Assembly (NCBI RefSeq): GCF_036924745.1
Contig: NZ_JAZHSD010000001.1
Location: 3,534,001 to 3,598,000, forward strand
DNA: 64,000 bases
Direction of reading: 5' to 3'
DNA from: Bradyrhizobium sp. AZCC 1693
Lineage (GTDB): Bacteria; Pseudomonadota; Alphaproteobacteria; Rhizobiales; Xanthobacteraceae
Shown: positions 41,919 to 49,985 of the stretch, piece after piece
How the letters are laid out: each line of letters opens with the position of its first letter
How positions within the stretch are numbered: position 1 is the stretch's first letter
Position numbers and translations under genes: made by a program
Notes under the pieces: generated by a model
Told to the model about the DNA's origin: nothing
Database searches by the model: none
Seen by the model: only the letters and a program-made list of their open reading frames with translations

Positions 41919-43538
41919 ATGTCGTCCCGCAAACCCGCCACCACCTCGCACACCGTCAAGGACGCCACCTTCAGCCTGCTCCGCGCGTTCGGCATCAAGC
42001 GCGTGTTCGGCAATCCCGGCTCGACCGAACTGCCGTTCCTCAGCGACTGGCCCGACGACATCGATTACGTACTCGGCCTGCAGGAGGCCAGCGTCGTTGG
42101 CATGGCCGACGGTTACGCCCAGGCGACCCGCAATGCCGGCTTCGTCAACCTTCATTCCGGCGCCGGCGTCGGCAATGCGCTCGGCAATATCTATACCGCC
42201 CACCGCAACCAGACACCGCTCGTCATCACCGCGGGCCAGCAGGCCCGCTCGATCCTGCCGCTGCAGGCCTTTCTCTACGCCGAGCGCGCTTCCGAATTTC
42301 CGCGGCCCTATGTCAAATACAGCATCGAGCCGGCGCGCGCCGAAGACGTGCCGGCCGCAATCGCGCGCGCCTATTACGTCGCGATGCAGCCGCCCTGCGG
42401 ACCGACCTTCGTCTCGATCCCGATCGACGACTGGACGCGCCCGACGCAGCCGATCGAGGCGCGCAAGGTTAGCCGCGAACTCGGCCCCGATCCGGAGGCG
42501 ATGAAGGCCTTGGTCGCCGCGCTCGCGGCGACCAAGCGCCCTGCCCTCGTCGTCGGCCCCGGCATCGACCGCGCCGGGGCCGTCGACCTGATGGTGCGGG
42601 TGGCGGAGAAGACAAAAGCCGCCGTCTGGGTCAGCCCGTTCTCGGCGCGCTGCTCGTTCCCGGAAAGGCATCCGCAATTCGCAGGTTTCCTGCATGCCTC
42701 GCCGGGACAATTGTCGGATGCGCTGCGCGATCATGACCTCGTGGTGGTGATCGGCGCGCCGGTGTTCACCTTCCATGTCGAGGGCCATGCCGCGATCTTC
42801 GACGGCGCCACCACGATCTTCCAGATCACCGACGACCCGGACGCGGCCGCCGTCACGCCGTCGGGCGTCAGCATCATCGCGACCATGAAGCCGGCGCTCG
42901 CAATGCTGCTCGACCTGCTTCCGGAATCCAAACGCGCGATGCCGAAAGGCCGCACGCTGCCGCCGGCGCCGTCAGCCGCCGACCCGCTGCCGGTCGAGTT
43001 CCTGCTGCACGCGCTGTCGGAAGCCATGCCCGCCAATGCGGCGCTGGTGGAGGAAGCGCCCTCGCATCGCCCGGCGATGCAAAAGTTCATGCCGATGCGC
43101 GGCCAGGACAGCTTTTACACCATGTCGAGCGGCGGCCTCGGCTACAGCCTGCCCGCCGCCGTCGGCATGGCGCTGGGCCGCCCGGGCGTTCGCACCGTCT
43201 GCCTGATCGGCGACGGCTCGGCGATGTATTCGATCCAGGCGCTGTGGACCGCGGCACGCCGCAAGCTGCCGCTCACGGTCGTCGTCATCAACAATGCCGG
43301 CTACGGCGCGATGCGTTCGTTCAGCCAGGTGATGCAGGTGCGCAACGTGCCGGGCCTCGAGCTGCCCGGCATCGATTTCGTCAAGCTCGCCGAAGGCATG
43401 GGCTGCCATGCCGTGCGGGTGACGAAATCATCCGAGCTCGCGGGCGCGCTCAAGGACGGACTCGGGCATGACGGCACCAGCCTGATCGAGGTGATGGTGG
43501 ATTCGGCCGTGCCGCTGCTCTACGCGCAGAAGAGCTAA
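41919..43538 (+). CDS. mdlC: benzoylformate decarboxylase-like thiamine-diphosphate enzyme
   Basis: A 539-residue TPP enzyme. The catalytic set of benzoylformate decarboxylase is present at matching places: S35 in GNPGSTELPF, E56 in GLQEASVVGMADGYAQ, H79 in NLHSGAGVGN and H286 in GAPVFTFHVEG. A TPP/Mg motif follows (IGDGSAMY, then VINNAGYG). It would decarboxylate phenylglyoxylate to benzaldehyde, or a related 2-oxoacid. It follows the LysR-controlled operon on the same strand after a repeat element, so a common pathway is possible but unproven. No mandelate dehydrogenase gene is adjacent. Confidence 0.8.
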   Translation: MSSRKPATTSHTVKDATFSLLRAFGIKRVFGNPGSTELPFLSDWPDDIDYVLGLQEASVVGMADGYAQATRNAGFVNLHSGAGVGNALGNIYTAHRNQTPLVITAGQQARSILPLQAFLYAERASEFPRPYVKYSIEPARAEDVPAAIARAYYVAMQPPCGPTFVSIPIDDWTRPTQPIEARKVSRELGPDPEAMKALVAALAATKRPALVVGPGIDRAGAVDLMVRVAEKTKAAVWVSPFSARCSFPERHPQFAGFLHASPGQLSDALRDHDLVVVIGAPVFTFHVEGHAAIFDGATTIFQITDDPDAAAVTPSGVSIIATMKPALAMLLDLLPESKRAMPKGRTLPPAPSAADPLPVEFLLHALSEAMPANAALVEEAPSHRPAMQKFMPMRGQDSFYTMSSGGLGYSLPAAVGMALGRPGVRTVCLIGDGSAMYSIQALWTAARRKLPLTVVVINNAGYGAMRSFSQVMQVRNVPGLELPGIDFVKLAEGMGCHAVRVTKSSELAGALKDGLGHDGTSLIEVMVDSAVPLLYAQKS

Positions 43539-44158
43539 GCCCGACGCGAGGACTGCGCCGCGGCGATTTCCTCGGCAAGGCGGGTGTAATCCGCCCAGAC
43601 CAGATACAGAAACAGCGGCGGCTCCTGCTGCGCCTGCAACAGTTGCGCGTAGCGCTCCCCGGCGCCCTTCATCTCCCACCATTTCTGCGCCGACATCGCA
43701 ACCTTTCGGAAATGGTTGAGCGTCCCCGAAAATGTCCTGCGGTCGGCCCCGGCCAGGCCGGCGCAATGGGTGAGCCAGTTGAATCCGGCAATGACGGCAA
43801 TCGCCAGATCGCTCATCGTGTTGCCGGTGAATTCGATCACCGTTTGATCGTGCGGCAGCTGGCGAAGATACGCGTCCAGTATCGCCGGTTGCGAGCCGGG
43901 CTCGGCGAGCAGCCTGAATTCGCCCCTCGGCACCGTCAGCAGATAGCGCATGGCTTCCAGCCGCGTATGGTTGCAGATGGCGTCCTTGTCGACGCCGGCA
44001 TCCGACGACGCCCGTGTGCAGGCCGGATAGATCCATTTTCCGTTGTCGACCGCATCGAGATATTGCCTGCCCTGCCTCTCGATATCCGCCAGCAGCGCAT
44101 GCGGCGCATCGAGCGGCGGCGCCGAAACTTTTCCAAATGGCCAGCCACGCCAGCTCAT
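43535..44158 (-). CDS. conserved hypothetical protein
   Basis: A 207-residue protein with no membrane segment and no domain I recognise. It starts MSWRGWPFGKVSAPPLDAPH and contains FTGNTMSDLAIAVIAGFNWL and a C-terminal YLVWADYTRLAEEI. The ATG at 44158 starts where conserved-looking sequence begins. It overlaps the decarboxylase stop by four bases in convergent orientation. Cysteines are few and scattered. Confidence 0.55.
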   Translation of the reverse strand: MSWRGWPFGKVSAPPLDAPHALLADIERQGRQYLDAVDNGKWIYPACTRASSDAGVDKDAICNHTRLEAMRYLLTVPRGEFRLLAEPGSQPAILDAYLRQLPHDQTVIEFTGNTMSDLAIAVIAGFNWLTHCAGLAGADRRTFSGTLNHFRKVAMSAQKWWEMKGAGERYAQLLQAQQEPPLFLYLVWADYTRLAEEIAAAQSSRRA

Positions 44159-44278
44159 GAAACCTCTTCTTGATTCAAAGGCCCGACAATTCGTCTGCAA
44201 GTTCCGTACGCGGCCCTACTTGACGGCCCTCTACGCTCGCACGAGAATTCGGCATGGGGCAACCCTGGAGTGAAAATC

Positions 44279-44740
44279 ATGAAACAGCCAAGCCTTGAAA
44301 AAGCTGCCCTGGCAAAAGCTGCCCTCGCCGTCTCCGTCTTCACATGCGCGACCGTGCTCTCGTTTGACTGGAGCGAACAGAAGGGTGCTTCGCTGTCGAT
44401 CGAGCGCGCGCAGGCACAGGCGGGTGATCCATATGCCCCGACCCAGGGCGTTGCCCGGCGGCAGGCGCGGCGGGCCGCGGCCGGTGCGGCCGCAGTGGGC
44501 GCCGGTGCCGTCGCAGCCGGAACGACGGCGGCTTACTATGCCGGCGGCGGTCCCTACGCCTATTACGGCGGCGGCGCCTATGCCGGCGGCGGCGCCCCCT
44601 ATGCCAGCAGCAGCGTCTCCCAAGCCTATTACGGCGGCCCGGGCGTATGGAGCCAGGACTATGCCGCACGCAACGGCATCATCTGCCAGCCCGGCACAAT
44701 GGTCCGGCTGGAAGACGGCCTAATGCACAGGTGCCAGTAA
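44279..44740 (+). CDS. exported glycine/tyrosine-rich small protein
   Basis: A 153-residue protein with an N-terminal hydrophobic segment (about 12-32), then an Ala-rich helix (RRAAAGAAAVGAGAVAAGTT), a Gly/Tyr-rich repeat region (AYYAGGGPYAYYGGGAYAGG) and a C-terminal segment with two cysteines and DGLMHRCQ. Such proteins occur widely in Bradyrhizobium as probable cell-envelope proteins. The ATG at 44279 has GGAG nine bases upstream. A hairpin follows the stop codon. Function is unknown. Confidence 0.6.
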   Translation: MKQPSLEKAALAKAALAVSVFTCATVLSFDWSEQKGASLSIERAQAQAGDPYAPTQGVARRQARRAAAGAAAVGAGAVAAGTTAAYYAGGGPYAYYGGGAYAGGGAPYASSSVSQAYYGGPGVWSQDYAARNGIICQPGTMVRLEDGLMHRCQ

Positions 44741-44755
44741 GAGAGTTGGTCGGGA

Positions 44756-44780
44756 AAGGCGGCCGAAGGGCCGCCCTTCT
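44756..44780 (+). terminator. G+C-rich hairpin after the glycine/tyrosine-rich gene
   Basis: The stem AAGGCGGCC / GGCCGCCCTT (one bulged base) closed by GAAG begins 15 bases after the stop codon. Only a weak T tract (TTCTCGTT) follows, so this is a probable rather than certain Rho-independent terminator. Confidence 0.55.
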
Positions 44781-44810
44781 CGTTCGCAACTGCATTGAGA
44801 AAATTCGTAC

Positions 44811-44931
44811 CCCCGATGCAGTGTAGCGCAATCCGGGATAGATCTATTCACGGATGGGATTGTCCCGGATTTCGCGGAGCCTGTCATCGGGCGCGCGTTC
44901 GCGCGACCCATTGGCTGCATCCCGAGCTACG
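44811..44931. repeat. interspersed repeat of the CGTAG/ATCCGGG type
   Basis: Between convergent genes, a stretch runs from GTAGCGCAATCCGGGA to TCCCGGATTTCGC and ends near CATCCCGAGCTACG, with an inner GGGCGCGCGTTCGCGCG hairpin. I recognise this as a widespread intergenic repeat of rhizobia and other alphaproteobacteria. No gene is present. Confidence 0.55.
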
Positions 44932-44934
44932 TTC

Positions 44935-45729
44935 TCACTTCCCGTAGGCTTCCCGCATCTTCGCCTGGATCTTCGCCATGCCTGATATCCAGCGGTCGTA
45001 ATTCTCGGTCTTCTTGCGCATGTAGCCCAGCACCTGCGGGTGCGGCAGGATCACAAAGGTTTCCTCATCCAGTCCCTTCAGCACGTCCTGCGCCACCTGC
45101 TCAGGCGACAGGTCGCCGTCGCCGGATTGCGGGCCTTTGGGGATCGAGCGCAGCATGTTGGTGTCGACGCCCTGCGGGCACAGGATCGACACCTTGATAT
45201 TGTCGGCCTTGTGCGAGATCGCGAGGTTTTCGGCAAAGCCGACCGCGGCATGCTTGGTGGTCGAATAGGCCGGGCTGCCAACCTGCGACAGCAAGCCTGC
45301 CGCCGAAATCGTATTGAGGAAATAGCCGCCGCCGCGCGCCTTCATGCGCGGGATCAGGTGCCGCGCCGCATAGACATGCGCCATGACATGAACGGCCCAG
45401 CTTCGCTGCCACGGTTCGTCGGAGTTTCCGCCGGCGTTGACCGACAGTGGATCGAAACCGCCGCCGATGCCGGCATTGGAGCAGAACAGCGCGATCGGGC
45501 CGAATTGATGCTCAGTCTCCTCGATGACGTGATGGACGTCCTTCTCCTTTCCGACATCGCATTTGAAGGCCGCCCCACCGATCGGGGTGGCGACGGCTCG
45601 CGCGCCATCGGGATCGATATCGGCGACAACAACCTTGGCTGCGCCTGCGCGATGGAAGGCCTCGCACATCGCCTTGCCGATGCCGTTGCCGCCACCGGTG
45701 ACAACCACGACTTTGCCGGTCACCTGCAT
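44935..45729 (-). CDS. short-chain dehydrogenase/reductase (SDR)
   Basis: A 264-residue SDR with the NAD(P)-binding motif TGGGNGIGKAM, NAG in CSNAGIGGGFDP, and the catalytic YSTTKHA (Y-x3-K) with the preceding NTISAAG. It would reduce or oxidise a hydroxyl/carbonyl group using NAD(P)H in the cytoplasm; substrate unknown. The stop lies four bases after the repeat 44811-44931. It is followed upstream, on the same strand, by the hemolysin-III-family gene 24 bases away. Confidence 0.88.
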   Translation of the reverse strand: MQVTGKVVVVTGGGNGIGKAMCEAFHRAGAAKVVVADIDPDGARAVATPIGGAAFKCDVGKEKDVHHVIEETEHQFGPIALFCSNAGIGGGFDPLSVNAGGNSDEPWQRSWAVHVMAHVYAARHLIPRMKARGGGYFLNTISAAGLLSQVGSPAYSTTKHAAVGFAENLAISHKADNIKVSILCPQGVDTNMLRSIPKGPQSGDGDLSPEQVAQDVLKGLDEETFVILPHPQVLGYMRKKTENYDRWISGMAKIQAKMREAYGK

Positions 45730-45753
45730 GGCCGCTCCTCCCGTTATTATGAT

Positions 45754-46452
45754 TTACGTCAGGACCATCATATCGAGAATAGCCGTATAATGGCAGGCTG
45801 CGCCGAGCAAGACGAAGCCGTGCCAGATCGCATTCTGGAAGCGCAGCCGCTGCCAGGCATGGAAGATCACGCCCAGGCTATAGAGCACGCCGCCCGCCAC
45901 CACGAAGCCCAGCGCCAGCGGCGGCACCGCCTTCACCACCGAATCGTAAATCATGACGCCGCTCCAGCCCAACGCAAGATAGAGTCCCACGGCCAAACGA
46001 TCGTAGCGCCCCGGGCGTGCCAGCTTCAGCACCACGCCGGCGATCGCGGCGCACCACACCCCACCCAGCAGCGCAAGCGCCAGATAGCTCTCCTTCAGCG
46101 CCACGATGAACGGGGTATAGGTGGCGGCGATCAGGAGATAGATCGCGGAATGATCGAAGCGGCGCAGCACCCATTTGGCGCGCGACACCGGCCAGAGATT
46201 ATAGATCGCCGACAGCGTCAGCATCGCCAGTAGGCCCGCGACGTAGACCGATACCACCGCAATTTCGAACGCGCTGGCATAGACCGCGGTCAGCACGATC
46301 AGGGCGGTAGCGGCGATAAGCCCCAGACAGACGCCTGCGATATGCACGACGCCATCGGCGATCAGTTCGGCGCGGTCGTAGTTCCACTGCATGGCATCAG
46401 CCGCCGCATGGAAGGATGTCGAGGCGAGTTGTTTCAGTCTGAAGATGGTCAT
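45754..46452 (-). CDS. hemolysin III/PAQR-like membrane protein
   Basis: A 232-residue protein with about seven hydrophobic segments. Conserved blocks of the HlyIII/YqfA (adiponectin-receptor-like) family are visible: HIAGVCLGLIAATALIVLTA, RRFDHSAIYLLIAATYTPFI, GVIFHAWQRLRFQNAIWHGF and a C-terminal GAACHYTAI. The His residues of this family bind zinc. The name reflects old annotation and does not show haemolysis. I chose the ATG at 46452; a later ATG (MQWNYDRAEL) is possible. Confidence 0.85.
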   Translation of the reverse strand: MTIFRLKQLASTSFHAAADAMQWNYDRAELIADGVVHIAGVCLGLIAATALIVLTAVYASAFEIAVVSVYVAGLLAMLTLSAIYNLWPVSRAKWVLRRFDHSAIYLLIAATYTPFIVALKESYLALALLGGVWCAAIAGVVLKLARPGRYDRLAVGLYLALGWSGVMIYDSVVKAVPPLALGFVVAGGVLYSLGVIFHAWQRLRFQNAIWHGFVLLGAACHYTAILDMMVLT

Positions 46453-46662
46453 GCGGGTCCGTGGAAGCTGTTGAGGGAGCAATCAGGACAATGGTCTTCC
46501 GAGTACTCCACGGCCGTGGCATTTTCGTGCTGACGGTGACAAGCCGATATCCGTAGAAGCCCGTGCCCAGCCGATCACGGACGCTTGATTTTGGCCGGCC
46601 AATCGCCACTTTTCCGGTAATCGCCCACCACGCCCCTCCGACATCGAGCCTTCCACGCCCGC

Positions 46663-48126
46663 ATGGCCCCCAGTTTTTCAGATATCGTCGAGGAAGCGCG
46701 CCTGTCGGCGCGGGCGCTTCTGGACTACGGCGACAGCTTCTTCAATCCCACCGTGCGGCTCGGCGTCACCGGCCTGTCGCGCGCCGGCAAGACCGTGTTC
46801 ATCACCGCGCTGATCCACGGCCTGACCCGCGGCGGCAGGTTTCCGATCTTCGAGCCGTATGCCACGGGCCGGATCGCCCGCGCGCGGCTGGCGCCGCAAC
46901 CGGACGACGCCGTGCCACGCTTCGCCTACGAGAACCACGTCCGCACCCTGATCGAGGAGCGGCGCTGGCCGAGTTCCACCGTCGACATCAGCGAACTGCG
47001 CCTCGTCATCGATTACCAGCGGCAGAACGGCGCCGACCGCGCGCTCACCGTCGACATCGTCGACTACCCCGGCGAATGGCTGCTGGATCTGCCGCTGCTC
47101 AACAAGAGTTTTGAGCAATGGTCGACCGAGAGTCTTGCGTTGTCGCGCGAGGGCCCGCGCGCAAAGCTGGCCGCGCCCTGGCACGAGCATCTGAAGACGC
47201 TTCATCCCGAAGGCAGCGAGGACGAACAGCAGGCTCTCACCGCGGCCAAACTGTTCACCGGTTATTTGCGCGTCTGCCGCGACGAACGGTTTGCGATGAG
47301 CCTGCTGCCGCCCGGGCGTTTCCTGATGCCGGGCAATCTGGCTGACACACCGGCGCTGACCTTTGCGCCGCTCGATGTCGCTGCCGACGGCAGCGCGCCC
47401 GACGGTTCGCTATGGGCGATGATGCGGCGGCGGTACGAGGCCTACAAGGACGTCGTGGTGCGCCCGTTCTTCCGCGATCATTTTGCCCGGCTCGACCGCC
47501 AGATCGTGCTGGTCGATGCGCTCGCCGCCTTCAATGCCGGGCCGGAAGCGCTGCACGACCTCGAAGCCGCGTTGTCGGGCATTCTCGACTGCTTCCGGAT
47601 CGGCCGCAGCACGATCCTGAGCAGTCTCTTTCGTCCCCGGATCGATCGCATTCTGTTTGCCGCCACCAAGGCCGATCATCTGCACCATCAGAGCCATGAC
47701 CGGCTGGAAGCCGTGCTGCGGCGAGCGGTTGCCAAGGCGGCCGGCCGCGCCGAATATGCCGGTGCTGCCATCGACGTGGTCGCGCTATCGGCGGTGCGCG
47801 CCACGCGCGAGGCGCAGGTCGCGCGCGGCCGGGAGAAGCTGCCGTCCATTATCGGCACGCCCGCGCCCGGCGAGACCGCCAATGGCGAGGCCTTCGATGG
47901 CGAGACCGAAGTGGCCACCTTTCCGGGCGACCTGCCCGCGGACCCTGAGGAACTGTTCAATGGCGGCTTTCGCGGCCTTTCCAGCACGGCGTCCGAACAG
48001 GCCGATTTCCGCTTCCTGCGCTTCCGGCCGCCGCTGCTGGAACGCACGGCCAACGACGAGCCCGCGCTGCCTCACATCCGCCTCGACCGCGCCCTCCAGT
48101 TCCTGATCGGAGACCGACTGCAATGA
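46663..48126 (+). CDS. ycjX: YcjX-family P-loop GTPase-like protein
   Basis: A 487-residue protein with a Walker A GLSRAGKT near residue 40 (VTGLSRAGKTVFITALIHGL), a G3-type DIVDYPGEWLLDLPLL and the long family C-terminus. YcjX proteins are stress-associated ATP/GTPases of unknown function. The stop overlaps the ATG of the YcjF-like gene (ATGA), a pairing conserved from Escherichia to rhizobia, where both belong to a phage-shock or stress-related context. Confidence 0.88.
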   Translation: MAPSFSDIVEEARLSARALLDYGDSFFNPTVRLGVTGLSRAGKTVFITALIHGLTRGGRFPIFEPYATGRIARARLAPQPDDAVPRFAYENHVRTLIEERRWPSSTVDISELRLVIDYQRQNGADRALTVDIVDYPGEWLLDLPLLNKSFEQWSTESLALSREGPRAKLAAPWHEHLKTLHPEGSEDEQQALTAAKLFTGYLRVCRDERFAMSLLPPGRFLMPGNLADTPALTFAPLDVAADGSAPDGSLWAMMRRRYEAYKDVVVRPFFRDHFARLDRQIVLVDALAAFNAGPEALHDLEAALSGILDCFRIGRSTILSSLFRPRIDRILFAATKADHLHHQSHDRLEAVLRRAVAKAAGRAEYAGAAIDVVALSAVRATREAQVARGREKLPSIIGTPAPGETANGEAFDGETEVATFPGDLPADPEELFNGGFRGLSSTASEQADFRFLRFRPPLLERTANDEPALPHIRLDRALQFLIGDRLQ

Positions 48127-49154
48127 GCGAGAAAACGCCGCATCGGCGGCCGGCGACGTTCAAGCTCGGCGATCCCGGCGTGGTCGTGATGGGTCCGGAT
48201 GAAACCGGCCGCCCCGCCCGCGGCACCGTGCACATCACGCCCGAAGCCGATCCCGCCACCCTGCCCGTACCGATCGATGCGCCGCTGGTCCCGGCACGCC
48301 GCGGCTTTCGCTGGGGCACGCTGTTCTGGTCCGCCGTCGGTGGCCTGGTGCTGCTGGCCTCAGGCCTCGGCGTCGTCAATCTGATCGAGGACCTGTTCGC
48401 GCGCAGCGAAACCCTGGGCTATGTCGCGCTGGCATTCGCCGCCGCCGCAGCGCTGGCGCTGGCGGTTGTCATCGGGCGTGAAGCCTTCGGGCTGGCGCGG
48501 CTGGCGGCGATCGAAAAGCTGCATCAGCGCGCAACGGAAGTGCTGCGCAGCGACGACCGCGCCGAGAGCCGCGCCGTCGTCAACGACCTGCTCAAGCTCG
48601 CGCATCAGAACCCGCAACTGGCCCGCGCCCGCGCCACGCTGGTGAGCCATGCCGGCGACATCATCGACGGCGCCGACATGATCAAGCTGGCCGAGCGCGA
48701 ATTGTTGGCGCCGCTGGACGAGGAAGCGCGCAGGCTCGTTTCCACGGCCGCGCAACGCGTCTCGGTGGTCACGGCGGTGTCTCCGCGTGCGCTGATCGAC
48801 GTGCTGTTCGTGTTCGTCGCCGCGATGCGGCTGATCCGGCAATTGGCGCGGCTCTATGGCGGCAGGCCCGGCACGCTCGGCACGATCAGCCTGCTCCGCC
48901 ACGTCATCGGCCATCTCGCCATCACCGGCGGCATGGCGGTGGGCGACAGCCTGGTGCAGCAGATGCTCGGCCACGGCATCGCGGCAAAACTCTCGCAGCG
49001 GCTCGGCGAAGGCGTGCTGAACGGGCTGCTCACGGCGCGGCTGGGGTTAGCCGCGATCGACGTCACCCGCCCGCTGCCGTTCACCGCGCTGCCGCGGCCT
49101 GCGCTGGCCGATCTCGCCAAGGATCTCTTGCGCAAGCGCGACGATGAGGCGTGA
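48123..49154 (+). CDS. ycjF: YcjF/TIGR01620-family membrane protein
   Basis: A 343-residue protein with two N-terminal membrane helices (about 63-82 and 96-114) and a C-terminal DUF697-like domain (ALIDVLFVFVAAMRLIRQLA and LLRHVIGHLAITGGMAVGDS). It overlaps the ycjX stop by four bases. In the family it is the membrane partner of YcjX; the function is unknown. After its stop the sequence changes into a long repeat region. Confidence 0.85.
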   Translation: MSEKTPHRRPATFKLGDPGVVVMGPDETGRPARGTVHITPEADPATLPVPIDAPLVPARRGFRWGTLFWSAVGGLVLLASGLGVVNLIEDLFARSETLGYVALAFAAAAALALAVVIGREAFGLARLAAIEKLHQRATEVLRSDDRAESRAVVNDLLKLAHQNPQLARARATLVSHAGDIIDGADMIKLAERELLAPLDEEARRLVSTAAQRVSVVTAVSPRALIDVLFVFVAAMRLIRQLARLYGGRPGTLGTISLLRHVIGHLAITGGMAVGDSLVQQMLGHGIAAKLSQRLGEGVLNGLLTARLGLAAIDVTRPLPFTALPRPALADLAKDLLRKRDDEA

Positions 49155-49180
49155 GGTTTGATTCCGCTGGGGGCGTTGGG

Positions 49181-49837
49181 GAGGGTGGGCAAAGGCGCGA
49201 AAGCACCGGGCCCACCATCAAGCATTGCGCGCATGATGGTGGGCACGCTTTCGCTTTGCCTACCCTACGGCCTGCGAACTGATTTGCTTTGCGCGCAAGC
49301 GCAATCTCGGCACGCAACTGCGACAAAACAACACGACGGGCAAATCAGTGAATACCTGTCCAGCCCTTCGCGCAAAAATATTCTGCTTTCGTTCTCACCC
49401 AAATCAGCGGCATAACTCCGCGCGTCTCACGGCAGATGAGGGGCGCTCGCGATCGTCACGAACGTGCGGTGAGATGCGATGGACGCAGATGGCGCGATAG
49501 ACGTTGCGCGCCGGAAGCGTACGGCGAAGTCGTGTGGTTCGGGCGCCGCGGTGCTGGCGTTAAGTCCTTAAGAAGCGAAGCTTCTGGGGGGCGACGGAGG
49601 CAAGAAAGCCGTTCTCCGGGGAGATCACGAAGTAAGCCGTAAAGCCATTGCGCAGGGAAGGCCGGAATGCTCCCGCTGCCCTGTATGCTCGTGTGCACTT
49701 TTGTTTGCGCAAATCGCACGCGAGACCGCGGGTGCAGCAAGCACCCGGTCTTCCCTGCGCCCTCTGACAGGAGGGCGGGAAGTTTCAGGCAAAACTCGGG
49801 CAGCTCCTGTCGCGAGATCGCGAACGCATATTCCGCT
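49181..49837. repeat. long interspersed repeat of Bradyrhizobium type, non-coding
   Basis: This stretch has no supported gene. It reads GGTGGGCAAAGGCGCG, CATGATGGTGGGCACGC, TGTCCAGCCCTTCGCG, GGCGACGGAGGCAAGAAAGC, CATTGCGCAGGGAAGGCCGG and CCGGTCTTCCCTGCGC in that order. I recognise this order and wording as a large repeat found many times in Bradyrhizobium and relatives, often mis-annotated as small proteins. Internal hairpins are frequent. The call rests on memory, not a search. Confidence 0.65.
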
Positions 49838-49936
49838 GTCGTCCCCGCGAAGGCGGGGTGACCCAGTATTCCAGAGACGCCAGTGATAGAACCGAAAAGC
49901 CGCGGCGTACTGGATCCCCGCCTTCGCGGGGACGAC
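49838..49936. repeat. palindromic repeat with 21-base perfect terminal inverted repeats
   Basis: A 99-base unit with 21-base perfect ends (starting GTCGTCCCCGCGAAGGCGGG) that pair exactly with the right end, ending CGCGGGGACGAC. The inner part has CAGTATTCCAGAGACGCCAG and CGCGGCGTACTGGAT, also typical of an intergenic repeat family in this group. It abuts the long repeat on its left. Confidence 0.8.
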
Positions 49937-49985
49937 GACCTTTTGAATGGATGGTGCTTTGAATCTGATGCGCAATCGGGGTGCG

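Noticed and set aside
45040..46233. 397-codon plus-strand frame
   Set aside because: Antisense across the SDR and hemolysin-III-family genes.
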